53,492 bases of DNA, taken from Aristophania vespae. Its GTDB lineage: Bacteria; Pseudomonadota; Alphaproteobacteria; Acetobacterales; Acetobacteraceae. Positions 17,291 through 26,095 of the stretch are shown one piece after another (positions within the stretch are counted from its first letter, which is position 1; every line of letters begins with the position of its first letter). The stretch covers positions 1 through 53,492 of the forward strand of contig NZ_CP047653.1 of assembly GCF_009906835.1 (NCBI RefSeq), read 5' to 3'. The notes below the pieces were generated by a model, which was not told the DNA's origin, made no database searches, and saw nothing but the letters and a program-made list of their open reading frames with translations. Both the position numbers and the translations under genes were made by a program.

Positions 17291-18217
17291 ATGTCTAATA
17301 ATAACAAAGTGGCTATTGTCCTAAGGACAAAAGATCGTACTATTTTCTTAAAAAGGGCTATTAATTCAATAGTCAACCAAACATTTAAAAATTATGTAGC
17401 CTATGTAGTTAATGATGGCGGAAATATAGATGATATTTCAGAAGTAAAAAATAATATACCAAGCCCTTTAAAAGGAAATTTTTCTTTTATAAATTTACCT
17501 GTTTCTGCTGGTAGAGGTGCGGCTCTCTCAATAGGTATCAGTAGTGGCAATGAAAAGTATATTCACATACTTGACGATGATGATACGATCGAACCCGAAT
17601 TTCTTGAGAAAACAGTAAAATTTCTTGAAGATGACAAAGAAGAAATTTTTTCTGCCGTTAAAACAAGTAATTATGATGTTTTAGAGCGTGTAGAAGATGG
17701 AAAAATAATCATAGAAGAAAAAACTGATAAGTACGGTTTCGATAATGATGGCATAAAAGACTATATATCGTACTTAATGGTAAGAACGCCTATTGTCCCT
17801 AATACATTATTATTTAGAAGAAAATGCGTAATAGATAACGAAAATGCCAAGACTGAATTAAATTATTCAGAAGATATCGATCTTTTTGTAAAAATTATGC
17901 TGTGGGGGGAAATAGGTGTCATAAAAGAATTTTTGTCTACTTATCATAGACGAAAACCTAATAATAGTCCTTACGATAATTGTACTAATACAACATTATT
18001 TAAATATGATCAAAGCATAGCGTGGAAAAATAACGTCATTAGAAAAGCTATTAGAGGTGATGGGCTGTTGACTACAACTTGGGCAGCGGCTCTCCAAAGA
18101 AAGGCTATAAGTGATATGCATATTTCAAGGATAAATTCAGAAATTAATAATTTAAATGATTCTTTTTCGTCTGTTACTAATTTACTTAAATCTATTTTAA
18201 ATCAAATAGAGAAATAA
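17291..18217 (+). CDS. Family 2 glycosyltransferase
   Basis: The 308-residue product has a GT-A fold start (VAIVLRTKDRTIFLKRAINSIVNQTFKNYVAYVVNDGG) and an acidic DDDD stretch (HILDDDDTIEPEFLEKTV, about 95-112) that fits the metal-binding DxD site. The C-terminus (about 240-308) is helical and unassigned. It starts 30 bases after the TPR-GT gene and is a tandem paralogue of the next gene. The pair is visibly more AT-rich than the core flagellar genes, which may mean later acquisition. A role in glycan assembly on flagellin is inferred from context. Confidence 0.78.
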   Translation: MSNNNKVAIVLRTKDRTIFLKRAINSIVNQTFKNYVAYVVNDGGNIDDISEVKNNIPSPLKGNFSFINLPVSAGRGAALSIGISSGNEKYIHILDDDDTIEPEFLEKTVKFLEDDKEEIFSAVKTSNYDVLERVEDGKIIIEEKTDKYGFDNDGIKDYISYLMVRTPIVPNTLLFRRKCVIDNENAKTELNYSEDIDLFVKIMLWGEIGVIKEFLSTYHRRKPNNSPYDNCTNTTLFKYDQSIAWKNNVIRKAIRGDGLLTTTWAAALQRKAISDMHISRINSEINNLNDSFSSVTNLLKSILNQIEK

Positions 18218-18245
18218 TTTATTATAAATAAAGAAAGAGTTTCTT

Positions 18246-19166
18246 ATGTCCAAAACTGTTGGAATAGTTCTTAGAACAAAAAACCGTGAGTATTTTTTAA
18301 AAAGAGCGCTAAAATCAATATTAAACCAAACTTTCGAAGATTATCATGTTTATATTATAAATGATGGAGGGGAGGTTGATAATTTATATAAAACTTTCAA
18401 AGAAATAGACGAAAAATATAAAGATAGATTTTCTTTTATGAATTTACCTTCCTCTACAGGAAGAGGGAGCGCTTTATCTACCGGTATAAGCATTTGTTCA
18501 GAAAAATATATACATATACATGATGATGATGACACTATTGAGCCAGAGTTCCTTGCAAAGACAGTTGCTTTTCTTGAAGATGATAAAGAGAAAATTTTTT
18601 CTGGTGTCGTCACAAGTAATTATGACGTTACAGAATATATAGAAAACGAAAATATAGTTATTACACAAACTTCAGATCATGCAGGAAAAAGAAACGGTAC
18701 AATTATAGATTGTGCTCTTTATTTTTCATCAATGATTTCTTTTGTACCTATTGCTGTATTATTCCGCCGTGATGTTGTGAAAAAAGTAGGAAATGTCAAT
18801 TCCAGCTTAAAATATATGGAGGATAACGAATTTTTCTCACGAATATTGCAAGAAGGCGATATAGGCATAATAAATGATTTTTTGTCGTCTTACCATTGGC
18901 GAGAACCATCGAAAGACGTCAATGACGTTCCTCAACAAAGCCGCCAGGAATGTGCATATCAAAAAGACTTATATCAAAATAATGTAATAAGAGATGCTAT
19001 TAATGGGAAAAGTCTTTTAAAGCAATTTCAGGCACAAGCTCTCAGAGATAGAAAAGCTAGTGATTATGAAACTGCTATAATTTTAGCACGTTTAGAAGAA
19101 TTAGCTCATTCATTTGTCGAGATGACCAATTTACTGACTGAACTATTAAAGAGAGCAAAATTTTGA
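18246..19166 (+). CDS. Family 2 glycosyltransferase (tandem paralogue)
   Basis: The 306-residue product parallels the gene just upstream: GIVLRTKNREYFLKRALKSILNQTF, NLPSSTGRGSALSTGIS, the DDDD site (HIHDDDDTIEPEFL) and the shared KTVAFLEDDKEKIFSG / TSNYDVTE block. This shows a tandem duplication followed by divergence, with a more divergent C-terminal half. A good ribosome site (AAGAAAGAG) precedes the ATG. The gene converges on the lytic transglycosylase with only one base between stops. Confidence 0.78.
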   Translation: MSKTVGIVLRTKNREYFLKRALKSILNQTFEDYHVYIINDGGEVDNLYKTFKEIDEKYKDRFSFMNLPSSTGRGSALSTGISICSEKYIHIHDDDDTIEPEFLAKTVAFLEDDKEKIFSGVVTSNYDVTEYIENENIVITQTSDHAGKRNGTIIDCALYFSSMISFVPIAVLFRRDVVKKVGNVNSSLKYMEDNEFFSRILQEGDIGIINDFLSSYHWREPSKDVNDVPQQSRQECAYQKDLYQNNVIRDAINGKSLLKQFQAQALRDRKASDYETAIILARLEELAHSFVEMTNLLTELLKRAKF

Positions 19167-19167
19167 T

Positions 19168-20016
19168 TTAATAAGAAGCTGCTTGAGGTAAAGTTGTAGC
19201 AATTCTCACTGGGGCTGCTCGATAAGATGCTAAACTCCTCCCCTTGGGAGCATTATTTATACGATTATGTGTAGGCGGTGGTTCTGAAAAATGTTGGAAC
19301 CCCCGAAAAGGCCTAAATTGCTTTAAGGGGACGTGAGGTGCTTTTGAAGCTACTCTTATCCCTTTCGTTATATCTCTCTTCATATTTTGTGATGGGTTTC
19401 GTGCAAAAAGAGGGTGGTGAGAGGCTATATTGGGTGTTTTAATTTGACGACCATCTTGCGGAATGGCCCATTCTTCAATGACACGCCAGAGATAGGGTTC
19501 GCCAATACCAGGTGTTTGTGAATGATATGCTGCTGCTGCGCGTGGCCAACTTCCTTTTTTTTCAAACATCTGTTTTAAAAATTGCCCTGCATAAAGCGCA
19601 TTCTGATAAGGATCAAAGGCCATTTCGAGAGATGAAAACGCATCTGGATGGTGCATAATATTGACCTGCATACATCCTACATCGATAGATCGAACGCCTT
19701 TTTTTTGAAAATCTTCAACAGCCTCTATAGCTTCACGTAGAGAATGGTAATGATACCCAACTCCTGCGGCGTTAATAGTCCATGGCCATGGAGATAATGT
19801 TCCATCTGTGTCAGGCCTTCCCGTCTCAACTCTGCTCATAGCTGATAAAAACCCGTCTGGAAGGTGCAGGGCGCGCTCGACTTGCGTTGTAGCTAGGATA
19901 CAACGATCAGATTCAGCTGATTTCCCCCAACTGTTCTGATAAAGCAGACCTATAAGAAGGATAGTTAAACCTGCTTTATGACATGCAAAAATATGTAGTG
20001 TTTTTAGGCCATGCAT
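19168..20016 (-). CDS. Lytic transglycosylase (SLT domain), probably flagellum-associated
   Basis: The 282-residue product has a signal segment (about 13-31) and an SLT domain (about 38-185). The catalytic Glu is probably Glu64 in SRVETG, followed by PWPWTINAAGVGYHY, DVGCMQVNI and AAAAYHSQTPGIGEPYLWRV, all family hallmarks. It would cleave peptidoglycan in the periplasm. FlgJ here has only the rod-binding domain and no muramidase domain, so this separate enzyme (as with SltF in other alphaproteobacteria) is a likely opener of the wall for the rod. The C-terminal 90 residues are basic and Pro-rich. Confidence 0.85.
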   Translation of the reverse strand: MHGLKTLHIFACHKAGLTILLIGLLYQNSWGKSAESDRCILATTQVERALHLPDGFLSAMSRVETGRPDTDGTLSPWPWTINAAGVGYHYHSLREAIEAVEDFQKKGVRSIDVGCMQVNIMHHPDAFSSLEMAFDPYQNALYAGQFLKQMFEKKGSWPRAAAAYHSQTPGIGEPYLWRVIEEWAIPQDGRQIKTPNIASHHPLFARNPSQNMKRDITKGIRVASKAPHVPLKQFRPFRGFQHFSEPPPTHNRINNAPKGRSLASYRAAPVRIATTLPQAASY

Positions 20017-20171
20017 GGGTATTTTATATCGTTTTTTTTTATAATTTGGAAGTTTTTCCTTTTTCTCGGAAAGAAATAATCAAGATTTTCTTTCAGACCA
20101 ATATAAACTAGATGCTGTCATCATAATAATTTTCTGCTAAGCTTTGATCTACGCAGAAGAGATCGCACTAA

Positions 20172-21341
20172 ATGATTTCCGTTCGGGGCCAAATGCAGTT
20201 TTTCATGAAATTAAGAATTTACTCTAATTTAAGCCATAAGACATTTCGTTATGTGGCGTTATTCTTAATGGGAATGACATTAGCTGTATCGACCGCACAG
20301 GCTGAAGTGCGTATCAAAGATATTGTAGATTATGAAGGCGTGCGAGATAACCAGCTCGTAGGATATGGCTTGGTTGTTGGTCTTAACGGAACAGGTGATC
20401 GCTTAACGAATACTCTTTTTACAAGAGAAACCCTTATTGGTATGCTCAATAGATTGGGTGTTAATATTCGTGATAAGGCAATCCAGCTCCAAACTCATAA
20501 CACGGCTGCTGTTATGGTTACAGCGACCTTACCTCCTTTTTCTCATGGTGGTAGTAGAATTGACGTAACAGTTTCGGCTGTAGGTGACGCTCAAAGTTTG
20601 ACAGGAGGGACATTGGTTGTGACTCCCCTCCAAGCTGCTGACGGAGATGTCTATGCTGTCGCGCAAGGCTCTCTTGTTACCAATGCATTTTCGGCTCAGG
20701 GTGCAGCAGCACAAACTGTTAGAAACGTTCCCACAAGCGGACATATTGCAAATGGGGCAGTTGTCGAGCGGGAAGTACCGGTGCATTTGGGACAGGGAGG
20801 GATCATTCATCTGGCACTAAAAAACCCGAACTTTACGACAGCTAACCGTATCGCCGATGTTATTAACAAGCATATTGGTAAAGGTATAGCGAGTGTTGAT
20901 GATCCTCGCACAGTTGCCGTCAAACTTGGGAAAAGGAACCCTTCTCAAACGCTTTACAGAATAGGTGATTTGACCATCACACCAGATACGATGGCAAAAG
21001 TCATTGTTGATGAAGCGGCTGGCACTATTGTAATGGGCAGTAATGTCCGTATAACGACAGTAGCTATTGCACAGGGTAATCTAACTATTCAGGTCAATAA
21101 TAATCCGCAGGTTGTTCAGCCAAATGCGTTTGGTGGTGGTCAAACGGCGGTTGTTCCCCAGACGGACATCAATGTTGATACCGACAACAACAATAAAATG
21201 GCCATTTTACAGGAAGGCCCTTCTTTAGCTAGCCTTGTAACAGGAATGAATGCTTTGGGAGTGGGGCCTCGTGATATGATTAGTATATTACAAGCAATTA
21301 AAGCAGATGGCGCCTTACAGGCAGAATTAGAAGTTAGATAA
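20172..21341 (+). CDS. flgI: FlgI P-ring protein
   Basis: FlgI forms the P ring in the periplasm. The 389-residue product has a signal peptide ending near VSTAQA, then AEVRIKDIVDYEGVRDNQLVGYGLVVGLNGTGD, PPFSHGGSRIDVTVSAVGDAQSL and TPLQAADGDVYAVAQGSL, all diagnostic. The start at 20172 gives a long signal region; internal ATGs at 20193 or 20205 (MKLRIYSNLSH) are possible. It leads flgI-flgJ-flgN, running opposite to the transglycosylase gene. Confidence 0.96.
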   Translation: MISVRGQMQFFMKLRIYSNLSHKTFRYVALFLMGMTLAVSTAQAEVRIKDIVDYEGVRDNQLVGYGLVVGLNGTGDRLTNTLFTRETLIGMLNRLGVNIRDKAIQLQTHNTAAVMVTATLPPFSHGGSRIDVTVSAVGDAQSLTGGTLVVTPLQAADGDVYAVAQGSLVTNAFSAQGAAAQTVRNVPTSGHIANGAVVEREVPVHLGQGGIIHLALKNPNFTTANRIADVINKHIGKGIASVDDPRTVAVKLGKRNPSQTLYRIGDLTITPDTMAKVIVDEAAGTIVMGSNVRITTVAIAQGNLTIQVNNNPQVVQPNAFGGGQTAVVPQTDINVDTDNNNKMAILQEGPSLASLVTGMNALGVGPRDMISILQAIKADGALQAELEVR

Positions 21342-21393
21342 AAAGATTTTTTAGGTATTTAGTGGCTAAAATTATAACGAAATAGGTACCCCC

Positions 21394-21731
21394 ATGACAT
21401 CACTCCCGTTTTCTTCAACTCCATCGATAATGTCTATGCCGCAAGCGCAGCCAAAGATGCCATCTGTAAATGCGGCAGCAACGGATGATAAATTAAAGAA
21501 AACTGCTCAAGATTTTGAATCTGTAGCTCTAGGTGAATTGCTGCAGCCTATGTTTGAAACAGTCGATACATCAAAAGGAATGTTCGGAGGGGAGCGGCAG
21601 AAGGTCAGTTCCGATCTTTGCAGGTATTAGAGCTTGGTAAGCAAATTTCTAAAAGTGGTGGTATTGGAATAGCTCATCAAGTCTATAGGGCTATGCAAAA
21701 GATGCAGGCCAATAGTACAACGAAATCTTGA
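21394..21731 (+). pseudogene. flgJ: FlgJ-type rod-binding protein, frameshifted
   Basis: The first frame (21394-21630, 78 residues) has the rod-binding start (KLKKTAQDFESVALGELLQPMFETVDTSKGMFGG) and then goes out of register, ending DLCRY. The lost part continues in another frame from about 21594 to a TGA at 21729-21731 (AAEGQFRSLQVLELGKQISKSGGIGIAHQVYRAMQKMQ), which is the expected rest of the domain. One missing G in the run at 21589-21592 (GGAGGGGA) accounts for it and would restore a protein of about 112 residues. It may be a sequencing error, slippage or a real break. No muramidase domain is present. Confidence 0.85.
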
Positions 21732-21741
21732 TGTAGTTTTT

Positions 21742-22254
21742 ATGAAGAAGCTAATCCGACTTAGTAAAGTAGTTCGAGACACCGCTCATAAATTGTCTCA
21801 TAAGAAAGTGAAACAAACTTCGGAAGAAGCAAATTATTCTGCTCAGAATGAAGAATATTCTGATGATTTATTATTAAAAGCACTTGATGATGCCATCAAT
21901 ATTATGGTGCAAGAAAATGATTTTCTCAGACAGGACGAGTTTGCAAAAGCTGTAGATCTACTTCCTAAAAAGACAGAGCTTATAGAACGTCTTAATGCAC
22001 TGATTACTGCATCTAGGGACAAGAAAGAAATGTCAGCCGAAATGACTGATGCAATAAAATCAATGCAGGACAAATTTAATCAGGTGAGTGAAGAAAATAT
22101 GCACCTCTTAAAGGGTGCTCTTCAGACACAGGCAACCGTTATGAAAATTTTGGTCGAGAGCGCTACACAGGACTCCCAGCAGGGATATAACCGCAGTGGC
22201 AGTATGGTGGCAGATTCCTCGCGTGCTTTTCTTTCTCTCAATAATCAGATCTAA
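21742..22254 (+). CDS. FlgN-like chaperone for FlgK/FlgL
   Basis: The 170-residue product is almost wholly helical and charged (DDLLLKALDDAINIMVQENDFLRQDEFAKAVDLLPKKTELIERLNALI, then MQDKFNQVSEENMHLLKGAL), the pattern of FlgN-type export chaperones, which hold hook-filament junction proteins before export. It begins 10 bases after the restored flgJ end, the usual flgJ-flgN order in alphaproteobacteria. FlgN proteins share little sequence, so the call rests on pattern and place. Confidence 0.6.
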   Translation: MKKLIRLSKVVRDTAHKLSHKKVKQTSEEANYSAQNEEYSDDLLLKALDDAINIMVQENDFLRQDEFAKAVDLLPKKTELIERLNALITASRDKKEMSAEMTDAIKSMQDKFNQVSEENMHLLKGALQTQATVMKILVESATQDSQQGYNRSGSMVADSSRAFLSLNNQI

Positions 22255-22274
22255 GAATAATTAAGAAAGCACTC

Positions 22275-22742
22275 TTACCATGAGTTGCCGATCATATATT
22301 TAGGTTGGTTTGATCCTGGATCTGCACTATGGCTCCAGGCACTCCAGTCCCATGTCGTGCTATTCTGACGATTTTCCACGATCATGGACTCTAATGAAGC
22401 TTCGTAACGTTTGTACTTACTTTTCTTTTTATGATTATCTACAAATTTCGTTAGATTGTCATAAGCTGCTTCATTTCCCATATAGACACAGCTGCAACCT
22501 ATGGGATCAGCATAAAGAAATATTTTATTGTTATACGGTCCGGGTCTAAATGTTAATTTACCCGGTGGCAAGTAATTCATCATCGTATAGCGAGCTGTTG
22601 TATCAGCATAATGAGCAACAAAGCCAGCTCTAGCAAGGACGAGACCTTTATCAAGATAAGATTTTGCTGGAGCACATCCAGAGATTGCTAAGAAGATACA
22701 AAAAAGACTGAAATTAGAACCATTTTTCCAATTATAAACCAT
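22275..22742 (-). CDS. Lipoprotein of unknown function
   Basis: The 155-residue product has a lipoprotein signal peptide with ISGC (modified Cys23). The mature part has KSYLDKGLVLARAGFVAHYADT, a Cys pair in a short motif (YADPIGCSCVYMGNEAAYDNL, about 78-98), a basic linker and a Trp-rich C-terminus (TTWDWSAWSHSADPG). I recognise no family function. It lies in opposite orientation between flgN-like and DUF1217 genes and has its own upstream gap of 224 bases, so it is probably transcribed alone. Confidence 0.6.
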   Translation of the reverse strand: MVYNWKNGSNFSLFCIFLAISGCAPAKSYLDKGLVLARAGFVAHYADTTARYTMMNYLPPGKLTFRPGPYNNKIFLYADPIGCSCVYMGNEAAYDNLTKFVDNHKKKSKYKRYEASLESMIVENRQNSTTWDWSAWSHSADPGSNQPKYMIGNSW

Positions 22743-22966
22743 AATTAATATCTTAAATATCCATCAGCCTCTGTTAAAAAGGCAGGATAGACGACAAAAT
22801 CAGAGAAGAAAAGATACGTCGGAAAGGTAACCTAGTGTAATGAAGTTATAAATACGATATTTGTCTTTTGCCCATGAAAATGATATACTCTAATAGTAAT
22901 TTATCCATGCTACTATCGTTGCTTGCTTAAGAGCGGTAGAACAACTTCGATATTGGAGGCCAAAAA

Positions 22967-23833
22967 ATGGGTCTTGGCAGTCTATCTCCTGTCGCTCAGT
23001 ATATTACTGCCGTAAAAGACGAGCAGAAAGTAGCGGACATTTACGTAAAAACTGATGCAACCACCAAACGCTATCTAGAAGATTTTCGTAAAAAAGCGCC
23101 GTCTATTACAACACCTAAACAGCTCATGGATGATTTCACATCCAATAAAGTTGTTTTAGAGGCCTATAATCTTGGTTCCGTGGCTAAACAGCCAGCCCTT
23201 GAAAAGAAGTTGCTAACAGAAAACCCTCATTATCATAAAGCGCTAGCAGCCACTTCCAAAAATGCTGCCTGGCTGGCCTTTGCGGATGCTTTTGATAAAA
23301 TAAGAACCAAGACAGCTACTCTGAACGTTCCCTTGGAGCCAGAGCCTGTAGATACGACTTCACCAACTAGTAGTGGTGCCTATTCAATGACACCAGATTT
23401 TATCGAGGCTACTGCTAAATCCTATGAGCTAAGGCAGTACGAAAACAGTAAAGATCTGCAAAAATCTGGTGTGGGAAACGCCTTGTATTTTACCCGTACA
23501 ATGCAATCAGGTAAAATTAAAGACATTAACGACCTTATGTCAGATGCAACAATCATGAAAGTGGTAGAGGCGGTTAACGGATATAATCCAGACCAGTTTG
23601 CCGCTCTAGACTTTCAACAGCAGCAGCGTATCATGAAGCAAAAAGTGGATTTGAAAGAATTTACTGATGCAGATGGTAATCCCGATGCCAAGAAAATACA
23701 ACGATATGCTGAACGCTATTTGACGGTTGTACAATTACACCCCGAATATAATCAGATCGATCAGCCAGCGAATATTATGGATCTTTTTGGTGGTGATACT
23801 GGTGAGGATGGCATTTTAGCTCTTTTCGTGTAA
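22967..23833 (+). CDS. DUF1217 flagellar-cluster protein
   Basis: The 288-residue soluble protein fits the DUF1217 family found in alphaproteobacterial flagellar clusters: SPVAQYITAVKDEQKVADIYVKTDATTKRYLEDFRKKAPSITTPKQLMDDF, and later TRTMQSGKIKDINDLMSDATIMKVVEAVNGYNPDQFAALDFQQQQRIM. The exact role is not known; the N-terminus lacks a Sec signal. A GGAGG ribosome site precedes the ATG. The next genes on the same strand are fliI and fliJ. Confidence 0.75.
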   Translation: MGLGSLSPVAQYITAVKDEQKVADIYVKTDATTKRYLEDFRKKAPSITTPKQLMDDFTSNKVVLEAYNLGSVAKQPALEKKLLTENPHYHKALAATSKNAAWLAFADAFDKIRTKTATLNVPLEPEPVDTTSPTSSGAYSMTPDFIEATAKSYELRQYENSKDLQKSGVGNALYFTRTMQSGKIKDINDLMSDATIMKVVEAVNGYNPDQFAALDFQQQQRIMKQKVDLKEFTDADGNPDAKKIQRYAERYLTVVQLHPEYNQIDQPANIMDLFGGDTGEDGILALFV

Positions 23834-23924
23834 TTATGCTTCTTATAATTGAGCGAATATTTTATAGGAACGCTTCGGAATTTGTTTTCTGAGGCGTTTC
23901 TCATTTTGATTAAAGGACATATGC

Positions 23925-25409
23925 TTGCAAGAAAGTAAGAGTGAGCTCCTGGCATCTTTAGAAGAAAGTTTTCATAGTTTACGTGCTGACAACACTAAAG
24001 TTGCTTCATATCTCGCTGAGATGGGGGAATCTCTTTATTCTCTGTCGTCCATCATAAAAACTACCCCTAACACTGTGCCTATAGGAAAGCTTCATGGTAA
24101 AGTTCTCGATATATCGGGGCTTTCTGCCACAGTAAGTGGTATGCATGGTTTCACTGGTGTTGGTGATAGAGTCACAATCAAAGCATTAGATGGTAGAGAT
24201 ATAACTGCCGAGATCGTAGCGTTTCGGAGTAATTATGCTGTTGTTATGGCGTATGATTCTCTTGAAGGAATTGGTGCAGGATGTCCTGTTATTTTTCCTC
24301 TTTATAAAAAGGAAGAGAGAGAACAGCTTGCCGGCGCTACCCTCAGGATCAATGACTCATGGCTTGGGAGGGTAATTGATCCAACGGGACAGCCTATGGA
24401 TGGGAAAGGTCCGGTCCTTCCGGGAGGGAAACCCCAAAAATTACATGCCTCTCCTCCTCAGGCGGCATCACGAGCCCGATTGGGTCCTCGTATTGATGTT
24501 GGTGTCAAAGCCATGAACTTATTTACAACATGTCGTCAAGGACAAAGGCTAGGGCTCTTTGCAGGATCCGGTGTAGGGAAATCTACCTTACTGGGAATGT
24601 TGGCCCGAAATACTGCTTGCGATATAGCCGTTATTTCATTGGTCGGCGAACGTGGTAGGGAAGTTAGAGAATTTATCGAAGATGATTTAGGAGCTGAAGG
24701 TTTAGCAAGGTCAGTTGTGGTTGTTGCGACTTCAGATACATCTGCTTTGATGAGGAGAGAAGCTGCATACACAGCTTTAAGTGCTGCTGAATATTTTCGG
24801 GATCAGGGCAAATCCGTTCTTTTATTGATGGATAGTGTCACACGTTTTTGCCAGGCTCTGAGAGAGATTGGTTTATCTGCTGGAGAGCCTCCGGCAACAC
24901 GTGGTTTTCCACCTAGTGTATTTGCTACGCTACCACGTCTTTTAGAAAGAGCAGGCCCTGGCCCTATGAGGGAAGATGGTAAAGCTGGGCAGATTACGGC
25001 TTTATTTTCTGTTCTAGTAGAAGGTGACGATCAAAATGAGCCTATAACTGATGCGGTTAGGGGAATTTTAGATGGTCACATAATTATGGAACGTGAAATT
25101 GCTGACTCAGGCCGTTATCCTGCGATAAATGTACTCAAATCTTTGTCTCGTTCCGTCCCGGGATGTAACTCAGATGAAGAAAATTCTCTCATTAGGGAGG
25201 CGCGTGCCATTCTTGCGACTTGGGATGATGTAAAGGATCTTGTGAGGCTGGGTGCATATAAACAGGGCGCAGATCCCAAAGCAGATGTTGCTATTCATAT
25301 CGGCCCAGTGCTTGAAGAATTGATTACTCAACGCAAAAATGAAAAAGTCAGCTTAGATGATGCATTTGCGCATTTAAGACAAATCTTAAGAGTACAAGAC
25401 CATAATTAA
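23925..25409 (+). CDS. fliI: FliI flagellar export ATPase
   Basis: FliI is the cytoplasmic ATPase of flagellar export. The 494-residue product (TTG start with AAAGGA 8 bases before; the nearby ATG at 23921 is in a frame that stops after five codons) has a Walker A loop GSGVGKST at about 214-221, VGERGREVREFIEDDLG, the Walker B region VLLLMDSVTRFCQALREIGLS with EPPATRGFPPSVFATLPRLLERAG, and the C-terminal helical domain. All nucleotide-binding motifs are intact. Confidence 0.97.
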   Translation: MQESKSELLASLEESFHSLRADNTKVASYLAEMGESLYSLSSIIKTTPNTVPIGKLHGKVLDISGLSATVSGMHGFTGVGDRVTIKALDGRDITAEIVAFRSNYAVVMAYDSLEGIGAGCPVIFPLYKKEEREQLAGATLRINDSWLGRVIDPTGQPMDGKGPVLPGGKPQKLHASPPQAASRARLGPRIDVGVKAMNLFTTCRQGQRLGLFAGSGVGKSTLLGMLARNTACDIAVISLVGERGREVREFIEDDLGAEGLARSVVVVATSDTSALMRREAAYTALSAAEYFRDQGKSVLLLMDSVTRFCQALREIGLSAGEPPATRGFPPSVFATLPRLLERAGPGPMREDGKAGQITALFSVLVEGDDQNEPITDAVRGILDGHIIMEREIADSGRYPAINVLKSLSRSVPGCNSDEENSLIREARAILATWDDVKDLVRLGAYKQGADPKADVAIHIGPVLEELITQRKNEKVSLDDAFAHLRQILRVQDHN

Positions 25410-25445
25410 TAAATACTTTTATTTATATTTATTAAGTGCAGCTAC

Positions 25446-25913
25446 ATGAGTAAATCGCGTCTGAAAGCTTTGGAAACGCTAAAAAGACTTCAAATAACAG
25501 AAGTTGATCGCCTAAAATCTTCCTTTGCTGAATGTATAGATAATGAAAATAAAATAGAACTATCTATTAATGATATGAGGAATAATATTGTTAGCAACGA
25601 AAATTTTATGATGCAGCATCAAAGCTCTGAGTCAGCATCTTTTAATTTTCAACAATCTTATTATGAGTGGTTGCCTGTTGCACAGAAATTTATTGCAGAA
25701 AAAAATGAAGACCTCTGTTTAGCTCAGCAAAATACAGAATTAGTCCGCGCTGATATGATAAAGGCTAAAACATCTTTAGAGGCTACGGAAAAGCTGATTT
25801 CGGCTATACATAAAGAAATCGATTACTTACAAGAGCGCAAATTACAAACAGAACTTGATGACATAGCCAGAAATAATTTTATAAAAGCAGCATCAAAGAT
25901 TACTCACAGGTAA
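25446..25913 (+). CDS. fliJ: FliJ-like export chaperone/stalk protein
   Basis: FliJ is a helical-hairpin protein that links FliI to FlhA. The 155-residue product is one long coiled-coil hairpin with a charged heptad pattern (RLKALETLKRLQITEVDRLKSSFAECIDNENKIE; TELVRADMIKAKTSLEATEKLISAIHKEIDYLQERK). It lies 36 bases after fliI, the invariant neighbour. Sequence conservation in this family is weak, so context decides. Confidence 0.78.
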   Translation: MSKSRLKALETLKRLQITEVDRLKSSFAECIDNENKIELSINDMRNNIVSNENFMMQHQSSESASFNFQQSYYEWLPVAQKFIAEKNEDLCLAQQNTELVRADMIKAKTSLEATEKLISAIHKEIDYLQERKLQTELDDIARNNFIKAASKITHR

Positions 25914-26095
25914 ATTCTTTTTAAATTGTCAAAGATTATTATGGAAATGTGCAAGTCATAAAAAACATCATAAATCCCTAAGAAACCTCTTCTTACGGCT
26001 ATCGGAAATTGATAATTAAGGCTATAAGAATGAATGCCATCTTTGATGGATATTTAATATTGCTTTATAATTAGTAGCTTCAACCAAGGATATTC

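Noticed and set aside
22874-22930. Short ATG frame (18 residues) before the DUF1217 gene
   Set aside because: There is no ribosome site and the frame is only 18 codons; the region is more likely the promoter of the downstream gene.
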